DNA of 64,000 nt from contig NZ_JADBEK010000001.1 in assembly GCF_014873145.1 (NCBI RefSeq), positions 2,914,001-2,978,000 on the forward strand, written 5' to 3'. This DNA comes from Nonomuraea angiospora (GTDB taxonomy: Bacteria > Actinomycetota > Actinomycetes > Streptosporangiales > Streptosporangiaceae). A program made the position numbers and the translations under genes. The notes beneath the pieces were generated by a model that was given only the letters and a program-made list of their open reading frames with translations, did no database searches and was not told the origin of the DNA. Positions 10,465-18,347 of this stretch are shown here, one piece after another; position 1 is the stretch's first letter, and every line of letters starts with the position of its first letter.

Positions 10465-11614
10465 CGCCTGGCATCGGCACGCGGTCCTGCTCGCCCACTC
10501 CACCGGCACCCAGGTGATCACCTTCGTGCTGCGGCCCACCATGTCGTACCGCGCGATCGAGCTCGACGTGCCCACGGCCTGGCTCGGCGTGCTCGGCGCC
10601 AGCTTCGCCATCGCGCCGCTGCTGCTGGCCCTGCCCGCCGGTCACGCCGCCGACCGGTACGGCGAGCGCCGCATGGCCGTGGCGGGCGCGCTCCTGCTCA
10701 CCGCCTCCGCCGTCGCGTTCACCGCGTTCGGCCACACCGTCCCCGGCCTGGTCGCGGCCGGGATCCTGCTCGGCACCGGCCACCTGGGCAGCGTCATCGC
10801 GCAGCAGGCCCTGGTCGCCAACACCACCGAGCACGGCCGCCACGACACCGCCTTCGGCCACTACACCTTCGCCGCGTCCCTCGGCCAGGCCGCCGGCCCG
10901 CTCATGATCAGCCTGCTCGGCGGCGACGGCTCCATCCCCGACACCGGCCGCATCTTCGCCTGGTCCTGCGCCCTCGGCGTGCTCCTCCTCGCGCTGTCCG
11001 CGCTGCTCCCGCGCAGCGGCGCGGCCGCGGGGAACCGGGCCGAGGGCGGGGACCTGCGCTCGCTGCTGCGCCTGCCCGGCCTCGCGCACGCCCTGGTGAC
11101 CAGCTGCGTGGTGCTGTCCGCGGTCGACATCACGCTGGCGTACCTGCCCGCGCTCGGCACCGAGCAGGGCCTGACCGCGAGCGCCGTGGGGCTGCTGCTG
11201 ACCGTACGCGGCGTCGCGTCCATGGGCTCGCGCTTCTTCCTCGGCCACCTCGCCCGCCTGATCGGCCGGCGCAGGCTGCTGGTCGGCAGCACCCTCGCGG
11301 CGGCGGTCGCCATGCTGCTCACACCCGTGTCCATGCCGCTGTGGGCGCTGGCCGCGCTGCTGCTGGTCGCGGGGTTCGGGCTGGGGGTGGGGCAGCCGCT
11401 GACCATGTCGTGGCTGGCCGAGTCCGCCCCCGCCGGGATGCGCGGCCGGGCCATGTCCCTGCGGCTGGTCGGCAACCGTACCGGCCAGCTGGTCATCCCC
11501 GGCGCGGCCGGGCTCGTGGCCGCCGGGCTCGGGGCCGGCGGCGTGCTCCTCGTCACCGCGCTTAGCCTCGGCTGGGCCGGCATGGCCGCCCGGCGGCTTC
11601 CCGTCGATCCGTAA
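10457..11614 (+). CDS. Major facilitator superfamily transporter
   Basis: A 385-residue inner-membrane carrier with about 12 hydrophobic segments. The loop motif after helix 2 (GHAADRYGERRMAVAG) matches the MFS signature G-x3-D-R-x-G-R, and a second copy-like loop (GHLARLIGRRRLLVG) marks the start of the second half. It starts 8 bp inside gntR, so it belongs to the same operon. Its last codons GAT CCG TAA run into the left end of the miniature element at 11609; removing the element would give GAT CCG TAG, so the encoded C-terminus is the same either way. Substrate unknown; the GntR-FCD regulator hints at an organic acid (inference). Confidence 0.88.
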   Translation: MPDAWHRHAVLLAHSTGTQVITFVLRPTMSYRAIELDVPTAWLGVLGASFAIAPLLLALPAGHAADRYGERRMAVAGALLLTASAVAFTAFGHTVPGLVAAGILLGTGHLGSVIAQQALVANTTEHGRHDTAFGHYTFAASLGQAAGPLMISLLGGDGSIPDTGRIFAWSCALGVLLLALSALLPRSGAAAGNRAEGGDLRSLLRLPGLAHALVTSCVVLSAVDITLAYLPALGTEQGLTASAVGLLLTVRGVASMGSRFFLGHLARLIGRRRLLVGSTLAAAVAMLLTPVSMPLWALAALLLVAGFGLGVGQPLTMSWLAESAPAGMRGRAMSLRLVGNRTGQLVIPGAAGLVAAGLGAGGVLLVTALSLGWAGMAARRLPVDP

Positions 11615-11972
11615 TGCCGGGCGCGGACCCCTGGCTTCAGCCATGGGGGTAAGCCCGGCGCGGGAGTGCCCGCCAGGGCGCGAGCGTGCATTGACGGGAA
11701 TCGACTGCGGTGACGTGCCCGGCGTGAGTATGGTGGGTCGCGGTCGAACACGAGTGATAACCAAGCTCGCGAGGGGGACCGGGCAAGGATCTGCTCGCCG
11801 CCGGGAGGGCGGAGCACGCACGACTCAGACCGGGTGCGCGTGTTGGGGCGTGGAAACCCGCGAAAGCGGGGCCGGAAGGTGAATCGCCAAGCAACAGCGT
11901 CGCGACCATGCGCGTAGCCGCACGGTTGGGACGGCTGGAATCCCCCGGATTCATCCGTGGGGAGCGCTTCAA
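11609..11972 (+). mobile_element. 364-bp miniature IS200/IS605-like element without transposase
   Basis: Both ends resemble those of the complete IS200/IS605 element at 51255-53115. Left: an imperfect hairpin with a TC loop (11627-11650, arms ACCCC-TGGCT and AGCCA-GGGGT) followed by GTAAGCC; the full element has a TC-loop hairpin followed by GTGAAGCC. Right: GGCTGGAATCCCC, a stem-loop, then GGGGAGCGC and TTCAA; the full element has GGCTGAATCCCC, stem-loop, GGGGAGCGC, GTCAA. No tnpA, tnpB or other convincing coding frame lies inside. It sits in an operon exactly between the MFS stop and the rraA Shine-Dalgarno. CCGTA occurs at both edges (11609-11613 and 11973-11977), so the left boundary is uncertain by a few bases. 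A non-autonomous passenger mobilised in trans is the simplest reading. Confidence 0.7.
11735..11972 (+). ncRNA. Candidate stand-alone omega-RNA/structured RNA inside the miniature element
   Basis: The stretch is rich in self-pairing segments: a GC hairpin around 11795-11818, a perfect five-pair hairpin with GAAA loop (CCCGC-GAAA-GCGGG) around 11853-11866, a CCATGCG/CGCACGG hairpin around 11908-11927, and the terminal hairpin 11942-11963 that forms the element right end. In TnpB elements the omega-RNA ends at the right end and uses flanking DNA as guide; here the would-be guide starts at 11973 (CCGTAGGAAGG). IscB-type (HEARO) RNA is an alternative. Transcription and function are inference. Confidence 0.35.
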
Positions 11973-11990
11973 CCGTAGGAAGGTTCCACC

Positions 11991-12461
11991 ATGACCGTTG
12001 TCACCGCAGACCTGTACGACGAGCGCGGCGACCAGCTCGACTCCTGCGACCTGCAGCTCCGCCAGTACGGCGGCCGGCGCGCCTTCAGCGGCACGGTCGT
12101 CACCGTCCGGTGCCACGAGGACAACGTCCTGCTCAAGTCCGTCCTGTCCGAGCCCGGCGAGGGCCGGGTCCTGGTGGTGGACGGCGGCGGCTCCCTGCAC
12201 ACCGCCCTCATGGGCGACGTCATCGCCGGCATGGCGGTCGCCAACGGCTGGGCCGGCGTGGTCATCAACGGCGCCGTACGCGACGTCGCCGCCCTGCGCG
12301 AGCTCGACCTGGGCGTCAAGGCCCTCGGCTCCAACCCCCGCAAGAGCGCCAAGGCGGGCGGCGGCGAGCGCGACGTCCCCGTCACCTTCGGCGGCGCCAC
12401 CTTCCGCCCTGGCGCCGAGCTGTTCAGCGACGACGACGGGATCCTCGTCACGCTCGGCTGA
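11991..12461 (+). CDS. rraA: RraA family protein (RNase E regulator-like / HMG aldolase fold)
   Basis: A 156-residue RraA-family protein, full length for the family. Signature segments are [23 protein letters not shown] and [13 protein letters not shown] (about residues 75-115) and [13 protein letters not shown] near 127-140. The family contains the RNase E inhibitor RraA and class II 4-hydroxy-4-methyl-2-oxoglutarate/oxaloacetate aldolases; the G-x20-R-D pattern is compatible with the metal-dependent aldolase activity. AGGAAGG precedes the ATG. Without the miniature element the MFS stop would overlap this ribosome binding site, so it was probably the third gene of gntR-MFS-rraA. Both an aldolase role tied to the transporter and an RNA role are possible. 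Confidence 0.85.
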   Translation: MTVVTADLYDERGDQLDSCDLQLRQYGGRRAFSGTVVTVRCHEDNVLLKSVLSEPGEGRVLVVDGGGSLHTALMGDVIAGMAVANGWAGVVINGAVRDVAALRELDLGVKALGSNPRKSAKAGGGERDVPVTFGGATFRPGAELFSDDDGILVTLG

Positions 12462-12506
12462 TCGGAGATCTTGCGCCGGCCGGCCCCATGGCCGAGCCTT
12501 TCCCTC

Positions 12507-12752
12507 ATGACCTTGGACGCGGACACGGTGGCCGCCATCGACGAATACCTCGCCGGCTACGGGAGGCGGCGGCACCGGCTCACCCGGGAGAGCCGCATCC
12601 TGGTGGAGTCGCTGGTCATTATCCACGGGACGGACGTCCTCGACCGTCTGGTGCTGGACGACGGCCCGTGCGAGTGCTGCCTCGAGGCGCAGGCCCGGGT
12701 TGAGCGGCTGTCGTGGATCAAGTCCGAGTACCGCCGCAAAAGACGGCCGTGA
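12507..12752 (+). CDS. Small hypothetical protein with CxCC motif
   Basis: An 81-residue protein of unknown family, 45 bp after rraA. The N-terminal half is helical (MTLDADTVAAIDEYLAGYG), then RLTRESRILVESLVIIHG, a CECC cluster near residue 56, and a basic C-terminus (SEYRRKRRP). The ATG at 12507 has only a weak ribosome binding site; the frame is open further upstream to 12471 but without a better start. No function is assigned. Confidence 0.45.
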   Translation: MTLDADTVAAIDEYLAGYGRRRHRLTRESRILVESLVIIHGTDVLDRLVLDDGPCECCLEAQARVERLSWIKSEYRRKRRP

Positions 12753-12804
12753 GCAAGATGGCTCTTCTGGCCGCACCGGTGGGAGCGCTGCAGGTGAGGC
12801 GGGG

Positions 12805-13452
12805 TCAGGGGCCCTCGACGGGCAGGAGGGGGCCGGTGAGGGGCTCGTCGCGGTCGCAGGTCAGCTCGCCGTCCCGCACCCGCAGCCGGGCGGCCTGGAC
12901 CGACGAGCGGCGGCCCCCGCCCGGGTGGGTGAAGTAGAAGATCACCGCCTCCTCCTCCCCCGTCACCACGACGTCCGCGTGATGGCCGAACCCGTCGTCG
13001 TCCGGGCGCGTGCCCGGCCGGTCGAGGATGAGGTCCCGCGGCTCCCAGGCGTCGAGGTCGTCCGAGACCAGCACGCGCTGGCCGCGCCACTCGTCGACGA
13101 TCATCCAGTGCCGGTCCCCGAGCGTGAACACGTTGGGCCCCTCGTGCGCGGAGATCGTCACGGCGGGTCCGCGGACCTGCCAATGGTGCAGGTCGGCGCT
13201 GTCGGCGGCCCAGGTGTGCGAGCCGTCGCCCTCGTCCTTGTACCAGAGCCGGTGGCCGCCGCCGGGCAGCGCGGCCACGCAGGCGTCGATCACGTACGGG
13301 GAGGACAGGCCGAGGGTGGACCGGAACGTCCACCGGACGAGGTCGGGGCTGGTGTAGTGGCGGATGTGGCGCTCGTGCCCCGGCCACGCCTGGGGGACGC
13401 CGCCGTCCGACGAGGACGCGACGCCGAGGTCGGTGCCGTGCGCCCAGCTCAC
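12805..13452 (-). CDS. GH43-like five-bladed beta-propeller protein, probably 5'-truncated
   Basis: A 215-residue segment with glycosyl-hydrolase clan F features: HIRHYTSPDLVRWTF, SPYVIDACVAALPGGGHRLWYKDE and HEGPNVFTLGDRHWMIVDEW resemble successive propeller blades with the substrate-side acids. The first start is a GTG at 13452, but homologous-looking sequence (RYRWAERAWWLVYTGRR) continues in frame upstream to 13577, where it hits the stop of the next gene with no ATG, GTG or TTG start. The first blade, usually bearing the catalytic base, is therefore missing or unstarted. It abuts the terminator of the gene upstream, which suggests a deletion fused the two. Function may be lost. Confidence 0.55.
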   Translation of the reverse strand: MSWAHGTDLGVASSSDGGVPQAWPGHERHIRHYTSPDLVRWTFRSTLGLSSPYVIDACVAALPGGGHRLWYKDEGDGSHTWAADSADLHHWQVRGPAVTISAHEGPNVFTLGDRHWMIVDEWRGQRVLVSDDLDAWEPRDLILDRPGTRPDDDGFGHHADVVVTGEEEAVIFYFTHPGGGRRSSVQAARLRVRDGELTCDRDEPLTGPLLPVEGP

Positions 13453-13534
13453 GTCCCCCAGCTCCGGGGCGCTCGCGCGGCGGCCGGTGTAGACGAGCCA
13501 CCAGGCGCGCTCGGCCCAACGATACCGGCACGCG

Positions 13535-13562
13535 AAAAGGGCACCCCTGGTCAGGGGTGCCC
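13535..13562 (-). terminator. Rho-independent terminator of the secreted double-psi-barrel gene
   Basis: Ten-pair stem GGGCACCCCT/AGGGGTGCCC with a 4-nt loop, followed on the minus strand by TTTT. It starts 17 bp after the stop of the gene at 13579. It lies inside the open frame of the truncated GH43-like gene, another sign that that gene lost its own start. Confidence 0.8.
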
Positions 13563-13578
13563 TCGGGGGATGGCGAGC

Positions 13579-14157
13579 TCAGTTCGCGGGGAGCTTCACC
13601 GAAACCGTCTGGACGACCGGGTTGGCGTCCTTCTCGGCCCAGGCGCCGGTGGAGTAGGCGACCGGGTAGTTCTTCTTGCCGACGCCGCCGCCCCACTTGG
13701 TCACGACGTAGTCGATCTTGATGTGGCCAGCGCCGCCGACGCCGTCCACGGCGAGGGTGTCGGGGTTGAACGTGCCGCCGGTCAGCTCGGCGAACGTCTT
13801 GGCGTCGAGGTCGAGCATCACGCCGCTGTTGGAGGGGTTGCCGGGACCGCGGTCACCGACGAAGAACGGGAGCTTCTTGCCCTTGTAGATGACGTAGCCC
13901 TCGGTCATGAGCGGCCAGCTCGGGCTGGCGGCCAGCCCCTTCTGCATGGGCTTGCCGGCGGCGGGCAGACCGGTGTCACCCGCGCGGCCGGAGGAGTCGT
14001 CCCAGAAGTACGACGCGGTGGTCGAGCCCTGGAGCACGGCCGTCTGAGTGATCGTGCTGCCGGCCTCGGCGTCAGCGTGCGCCGCGGGCGAGCCGACGGC
14101 CATGGCGGTCAGCACGGAGGCGGTGAGCATGGCGATAGAGTGCAGGCGAGCAGACAT
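13579..14157 (-). CDS. Secreted protein with RlpA/3D-like double-psi beta-barrel
   Basis: A 192-residue exported protein. Residues 1-29 form a signal peptide (SARLHSIAMLTASVLTAMAV, cleavage after AHA). The mature part contains LPFFVGDRGPGNPSNSG, then VMLDLDAKTFAELTG and GGAGHIKIDYVV. The DRGP...LDL...F..L pattern is that of the double-psi beta-barrel of RlpA, 3D and expansin-like proteins, which act on peptidoglycan or bind polysaccharide. The ATG at 14157 has GAAGGA about 10 bases upstream and starts the signal peptide; upstream in-frame ATGs would spoil it. It has its own terminator. The cell-wall role is inferred from the fold. Confidence 0.7.
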   Translation of the reverse strand: MSARLHSIAMLTASVLTAMAVGSPAAHADAEAGSTITQTAVLQGSTTASYFWDDSSGRAGDTGLPAAGKPMQKGLAASPSWPLMTEGYVIYKGKKLPFFVGDRGPGNPSNSGVMLDLDAKTFAELTGGTFNPDTLAVDGVGGAGHIKIDYVVTKWGGGVGKKNYPVAYSTGAWAEKDANPVVQTVSVKLPAN

Positions 14158-14407
14158 GGGTAGGCGGGGTCCTTCGTTCGGCGACAGGGCAGTACGCTCT
14201 TCACTCACGTAGCCGGGCATGACGCCATGAGGGCGGCACGTGGAGCGTGAATCCAACCAGAGGGATCCGGCCGAGTGGTGCCTTCCACGTTGGTAAGGTC
14301 CAGGTCACTCGCCGGTAACGACTACCAAGCTACCCGCCGAAACGGACAAAGGCAAACATAACCCCATGAAACGGATATAGATCTACGTTTGGGGTAAAGG
14401 CTTGAGT

Positions 14408-14442
14408 CAAAAGCCCCGGCAGGCAGCCTGCCGCCGGGGCTT
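14408..14442 (-). terminator. Terminator of the GH42 gene
   Basis: Ten-pair stem AAGCCCCGGC/GCCGGGGCTT with a 12-nt loop that can itself pair (AGGCAGCCTGCC). Minus-strand reading gives TTTT after the stem. It lies just past the GH42 stop codon. Confidence 0.8.
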
Positions 14443-14450
14443 ACGCAGGA

Positions 14451-16472
14451 TTACGAGCGGGCGCGCCGGATGACCGCCGCCCCCAGAGGGGCCAGCTCGA
14501 CCGGGCCCGACACCGCCTGCCCGGTGAGCAGGTCGGTCCCCTCCCCCTCGAACGGGACGGACGCGCCCAGCTCGCCGCTGTGGTTGAGCAGGAACACGTA
14601 CTCGTGCTCCTCGTCCCCCCGCACGGCGCACTCCACGTGGGCGGGCGCCTGCGGGAACGGCGAGCGGACGCCCGCCGCCGCCACGGCCGCGAGCAGTTCG
14701 GCGTCGAAGGCGGCCTGCTCCAGGAGGGTCGCGAAGTAGACCACGCGCCCCGCGCCGTAGCGGTTCTCCACCACGGCGGCCCGGCCGGCCAGCAGCCCGT
14801 CGCCGTAGGTGGCCAGCGCCGTGCCGGTCTCCAGGTGCAGGTCGTCGCGCCACCACGTCGAGGTCGTCCGCCGCCCGTCGGGGAACTCCACGGAGAAGAC
14901 CTCGTGCGGCCGCGCCGGCCAGTACTCGTCCACCTTGGCCCCGATGAGCTGCCGGAACGCGCCCGGGTAGCCGTCGGGCCGCACCCGGTTGCACTCGTCG
15001 ACCACGCCGGAGAAGAACGACATGACGACCGTCCCGCCGTTCTCGGCGAACTCGGTGATCCGCCGCACGCCCTCGTCACCGATCAGGTACGCGTTCGGCA
15101 CCACGAGCACCTTGTACCCGTCCAGCGACGACGACGCGGACACGACGTCCACCGGATGGTTGTTCGACCACAGCGGCGTGTAGTGCCGCATGACCGTGTC
15201 CGGGTAGCTGAGGTCCTGGCGTGGCAGCCCCGCGGTCTCCTCCAGCCCCCACCAGCCGTCCCAGTCGAACAGGATCGCGATCTCGGCCCGCGAGGTCGTC
15301 CCCGCCACAGGAGCGAGCAGCTTCATCTCCCGCCCCAGGTCCACGATCTCCCTGAACGTGCGCGAGTCCGGCCCGGAGTGCGGCAGCATCGCCGAGTGGA
15401 AGCGCTCCTGGCCGCCCCGGCCGGCCCGCCACTGGAAGAACATCACCGAGTCCGCCGCCCGCGACACCGCCTGCAGCGAGCCGAGCCGCATCCGGCCGGG
15501 CTCCTTGACGATGTTGAGCTGCCACTGGCTGACCGCGCTGGCCGCCTGCTCCATGAGCAGCCACGGCTGCCCGCCCTTGAGCGAGCGGAACAGGTCGTAC
15601 TGGAAGGCGGCCGAGACGTGCGAGTCGGCGTCGGCGGGGTTGGGGTAGATGTCGAGCGCGACCGCGTCCTCCTCGGGCGCCCACTTCCAGTAGTCGGCGT
15701 GCTTGAAGAAGCGCATGAAGTTCGTCAGGACCGGGATGTCGTCGCGGAAGGAGCGGACGATGTCCCGCTCGGCGAGGTAGCACTCGAGGAGGGCGTCGGA
15801 GGTGAAGCGCTTGAAGTCGAGCCGGCGGGCCGGGTTCATCCACGTGCGCGGGATGTGGGGCACCTCGACCTGGTCCCAGTCGGTGTAGCGCTGGCTCCAG
15901 AAGCGGGTGTACCACGCCTCGTTCAGGGTCTCCAGGTCGCCGTAGCGGCGCTGCAGCCAGCGCCTGAAGTTGGCCGAGGCGGCCTCGTTGTACGCCGTGG
16001 GCCCGTACTCGTTGGAGATGTGCCACATCGCCAGCGCCGGGTGGAAGGAGTAGCGCTCGGCGAGCTTGGTGGTGATGCCGGCCGCGTACTCGCGGTAGAT
16101 GGGCGACGACGGGTCGTAGTGCAGCCGGTTGCCGAACCCGAACCGCTCCCCGTCGGCCATCACCGGGAACACCTCGGGGTGCAGGTGGGTGAGCCAGACG
16201 GGCGGGGCCGCGGTCGGGGTGGCCAGGTTGACGCTGATGCCGTTCTCGTGGAGGAGGTCCATGATCTCGTCCAGCCAGCCGAACTCGTACTTGCCCGGCT
16301 CCGGCTCCAGGGACGCCCACGCGAAGACGCCGAGGGAGACGATGTTGACGCCGGCCTCACGCATGAGCCGGACGTCCTCCCGCCACACGGTGGGGTCCCA
16401 TTGCTCCGGGTTGTAGTCGCCGCCGTAGGCGAAGCCCCCGATACGGGTCCTGAAAGCATCCAAGCGCGACAT
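14451..16472 (-). CDS. GH42 beta-galactosidase
   Basis: A 673-residue glycoside hydrolase family 42 enzyme that releases terminal beta-D-galactose. The N-terminal motif GGDYNPEQW (residues 17-25) is diagnostic. The acid/base is Glu155 in WHISNEYG and the nucleophile is Glu308 in LLMEQAAS. Domain order is the TIM barrel (1-390), the trimerisation domain (about 395-600; VPNAYLIGDEG, NGGTVVMSFFSG) and a small C-terminal beta domain. No signal peptide, so it acts in the cytoplasm on imported oligosaccharide. An AGGAG lies 7 bases before the ATG. The divergent LacI regulator and three palindromes in between suggest sugar-inducible control. No transporter is adjacent. Confidence 0.93.
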   Translation of the reverse strand: MSRLDAFRTRIGGFAYGGDYNPEQWDPTVWREDVRLMREAGVNIVSLGVFAWASLEPEPGKYEFGWLDEIMDLLHENGISVNLATPTAAPPVWLTHLHPEVFPVMADGERFGFGNRLHYDPSSPIYREYAAGITTKLAERYSFHPALAMWHISNEYGPTAYNEAASANFRRWLQRRYGDLETLNEAWYTRFWSQRYTDWDQVEVPHIPRTWMNPARRLDFKRFTSDALLECYLAERDIVRSFRDDIPVLTNFMRFFKHADYWKWAPEEDAVALDIYPNPADADSHVSAAFQYDLFRSLKGGQPWLLMEQAASAVSQWQLNIVKEPGRMRLGSLQAVSRAADSVMFFQWRAGRGGQERFHSAMLPHSGPDSRTFREIVDLGREMKLLAPVAGTTSRAEIAILFDWDGWWGLEETAGLPRQDLSYPDTVMRHYTPLWSNNHPVDVVSASSSLDGYKVLVVPNAYLIGDEGVRRITEFAENGGTVVMSFFSGVVDECNRVRPDGYPGAFRQLIGAKVDEYWPARPHEVFSVEFPDGRRTTSTWWRDDLHLETGTALATYGDGLLAGRAAVVENRYGAGRVVYFATLLEQAAFDAELLAAVAAAGVRSPFPQAPAHVECAVRGDEEHEYVFLLNHSGELGASVPFEGEGTDLLTGQAVSGPVELAPLGAAVIRRARS

Positions 16473-16473
16473 T

Positions 16474-16701
16474 TCACTGCTCCTGTAGGGGTGGGAGGAT
16501 CCTCGGCGCTATCCCGGCGGTCGCCGCGGCGTCCGGGCCGGTGTCGCCGTCGGCGAAGGTGACGACGTACCGGAAGGCCGGCTCCAGCGGGCGTACGACG
16601 TCGGAGAGCGGGCCGGGGCGCCCCTCCGAGACATGCCCGGCGCCGAACGACCGGAGCCCGCGCCGCCACAGCCCCGCGAGCGGTTTTTCGACCCCGTTCA
16701 T
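16474..16701 (-). CDS. Possible 75-residue leader ORF upstream of GH42
   Basis: An open frame starting at ATG 16701 (GAGGGG four bases upstream) and stopping one base before the GH42 ATG, with the GH42 ribosome binding site inside its last codons. This geometry would couple translation of the two. The product is not recognised: it has a short basic start (MNGVEKPLAGLWRRGLRSFG) and no membrane segment. It could be a chance frame in GC-rich DNA. Confidence 0.3.
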   Translation of the reverse strand: MNGVEKPLAGLWRRGLRSFGAGHVSEGRPGPLSDVVRPLEPAFRYVVTFADGDTGPDAAATAGIAPRILPPLQEQ

Positions 16702-16715
16702 ACACCCCTCGCCAT

Positions 16716-16869
16716 CGGAAAGTTTCCGGCACACTTTCCGAAAGATTACCGTGACATTGCCGAAGGGTTACGGTAGGCTCGGACGCGCAGCGATGTCAAC
16801 AGCGCCGATCGGGTAGCAGTCTGCTCCAGGTCAGCGGGCAACCTGTGGCTCTGAGGGTTTTTCCGAAAG
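16716..16869. promoter_or_regulatory. Three LacI-type palindromes between GH42 and lacI
   Basis: Site 1 is CGGAAA-G-TTTCCG at 16716-16728. Site 2 is CTTTC-C-GAAAG at 16734-16744. Site 3, TTTC-C-GAAA at 16860-16868, shares the 10-mer TTTCCGAAAG with site 2. All have a one-base spacer, and they flank both promoters: sites 1-2 on the GH42 side and site 3 20 bases before the lacI start. This is the arrangement of LacI-family repressors that loop DNA and autoregulate. Confidence 0.65.
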
Positions 16870-16887
16870 TTGCAACGCGGAGGTCCT

Positions 16888-17898
16888 GTGGCTCGAGCAA
16901 CGCTGGCGGACGTCGCCGCCGCCGCCGGAGTGTCCGTGCCGACGGTCTCCAAGGTCCTGAGCGGAAAGAAGCACGTCTCCGCCGCCACCAGGGACAAGGT
17001 GCTCGAAGCGGTCAGGGCCTTCGGATACGAGGCCCCGCGCCCGCCGAGCACTCCCCGGGCCGGTCTCGTCGACCTGCTCATCGACGGGCTCGGCTCCCCG
17101 TGGGCCCAGGTGCTCATCAGGGGCGCGGAGCAGGCGGCCGCCCGGTGGGGCTTCTCGCTCGTGGTGACCTCGTCCGCGCGGGCCGACTTCGACCTGCGGC
17201 GCTGGATCGGGATCGTGCGCAAGCGCAGCACCGACGGCATCGTGCTGGTGCTGTCGCGGGCCAACCAGGAGGAGATCTCGGCCATCGAGGAGCTCCTGCA
17301 CGTGCCGCTGGTGCTGCTCGACCCGGTGGGCAAGCGTGATCCGCGCATCTCCACCGTCGGAGCCACCAACTGGTCGGGCGGCGTCATGGCCACGACCCAC
17401 CTGCTGGAGCTGGGGCACACCAGGATCGGCTTCATCGGCGGGCCGCTCGAGACGCAGTGCACGCTCGACCGGTACGAGGGCTACCTGGCGGCGCACCGGA
17501 CGTTCGGGATCGACCCCGACCCCGGGCTGACCCGTTACGGCGACTTCCTGATCTCCGGCGGCCGGGAGTTCGGGGCCGAGCTCCTCGAGCGCCCCGACCG
17601 CCCCACCGCCATCTTCGCCGGCTCCGACATGCAGGCGGCCGGTGTCTACCAGGCGGCCACCGAGCGCGGGATCCGGGTGCCGGCCCAGCTGTCCGTGGTC
17701 GGCTTCGACGACTCCACGTGGTGCGAGATGATGTCGCCGCCGCTCACCACGGTCCGCCAGCCGCTCGACGACATGGCCAATGAGGCGGTCCGCCTCATCT
17801 CGGAGGAGCTGACCCATCCGAGGGGCCCGGTCGGGACGCGCATAGAGCTCGCCACCAGCCTCGTCGTCCGCAGCAGCACCGCCGCTCCCGCCTCGTGA
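16888..17898 (+). CDS. LacI family transcriptional regulator of the GH42 gene
   Basis: A 336-residue repressor. The helix-turn-helix is at residues 5-25 (LADVAAAAGVSVPTVSKVLSG), the hinge follows at about 45-55, and the periplasmic-binding-protein-like sensor fills the rest (LVDLLIDGL, GIVLVLSRA, HTRIGFIGG, IFAGSDMQAAGVYQAA, LSVVGFDDS). The GTG at 16888 follows GGAGG by 4 bases and begins the helix-turn-helix; the upstream TTG at 16870 is less likely. Divergent from GH42, with three candidate operators between. The effector is probably a galactoside or related sugar (inference). Confidence 0.92.
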   Translation: MARATLADVAAAAGVSVPTVSKVLSGKKHVSAATRDKVLEAVRAFGYEAPRPPSTPRAGLVDLLIDGLGSPWAQVLIRGAEQAAARWGFSLVVTSSARADFDLRRWIGIVRKRSTDGIVLVLSRANQEEISAIEELLHVPLVLLDPVGKRDPRISTVGATNWSGGVMATTHLLELGHTRIGFIGGPLETQCTLDRYEGYLAAHRTFGIDPDPGLTRYGDFLISGGREFGAELLERPDRPTAIFAGSDMQAAGVYQAATERGIRVPAQLSVVGFDDSTWCEMMSPPLTTVRQPLDDMANEAVRLISEELTHPRGPVGTRIELATSLVVRSSTAAPAS

Positions 17899-18347
17899 TC
17901 ATCACCAGGGAGCTGCGCGTGGCCGCGTACGCGATCTGCGTCGACGACGGCCGGATCCTGCTCGCGCGCTGGGTCGGCCCCTCCGGCGAGCGGCACTGGA
18001 CGCTCCCCGGCGGCGGCATCGAGCACGCCGAGGACCCGGTGGACGCCGCGATCCGCGAGGTGGAGGAGGAGACCGGCTACACGGTGGCGATCGAGACCCT
18101 GCTGGGCATGAGCACCCTGCACTGTCGCTACCCCCGGGGCGAGGGCCGCGAGGCGGACTTCCACGGCCTGCGCATCGTCTACGAGGGCCGCATCACCGGC
18201 GGCGCCCTGCGCCACGAGGTCGCCGGCAGCACGGACCGGGCCGCGTGGGTGCCCCTCGACGAGGTGGCCGGCCTCGAACGGGCCGAGGTGGTCGACATCG
18301 GCCTGGAGCTGCACCGCGTACGGCCCCGCAACGGCCGGGTGGGCTAA
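17895..18347 (+). CDS. NUDIX hydrolase
   Basis: A 150-residue NUDIX-fold protein hydrolysing nucleoside diphosphate-linked compounds. The box GGGIEHAEDPVDAAIREVEEETG (about residues 36-58, read with its spacing G-x5-E-x7-REV-EE-G) is intact. The GTG start overlaps the lacI stop (GTGA), so the gene is translated with lacI. The substrate cannot be predicted. Its 3' end overlaps the convergent membrane-protein gene by 4 bp. Confidence 0.9.
   Translation: MIITRELRVAAYAICVDDGRILLARWVGPSGERHWTLPGGGIEHAEDPVDAAIREVEEETGYTVAIETLLGMSTLHCRYPRGEGREADFHGLRIVYEGRITGGALRHEVAGSTDRAAWVPLDEVAGLERAEVVDIGLELHRVRPRNGRVG

Noticed and set aside
14158..14408. c-di-AMP (ydaO) riboswitch upstream of the secreted double-psi-barrel gene
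   Set aside because: Actinobacterial cell-wall genes often have one, but the conserved GGGGGACCC and GGGGUGAA segments are absent.
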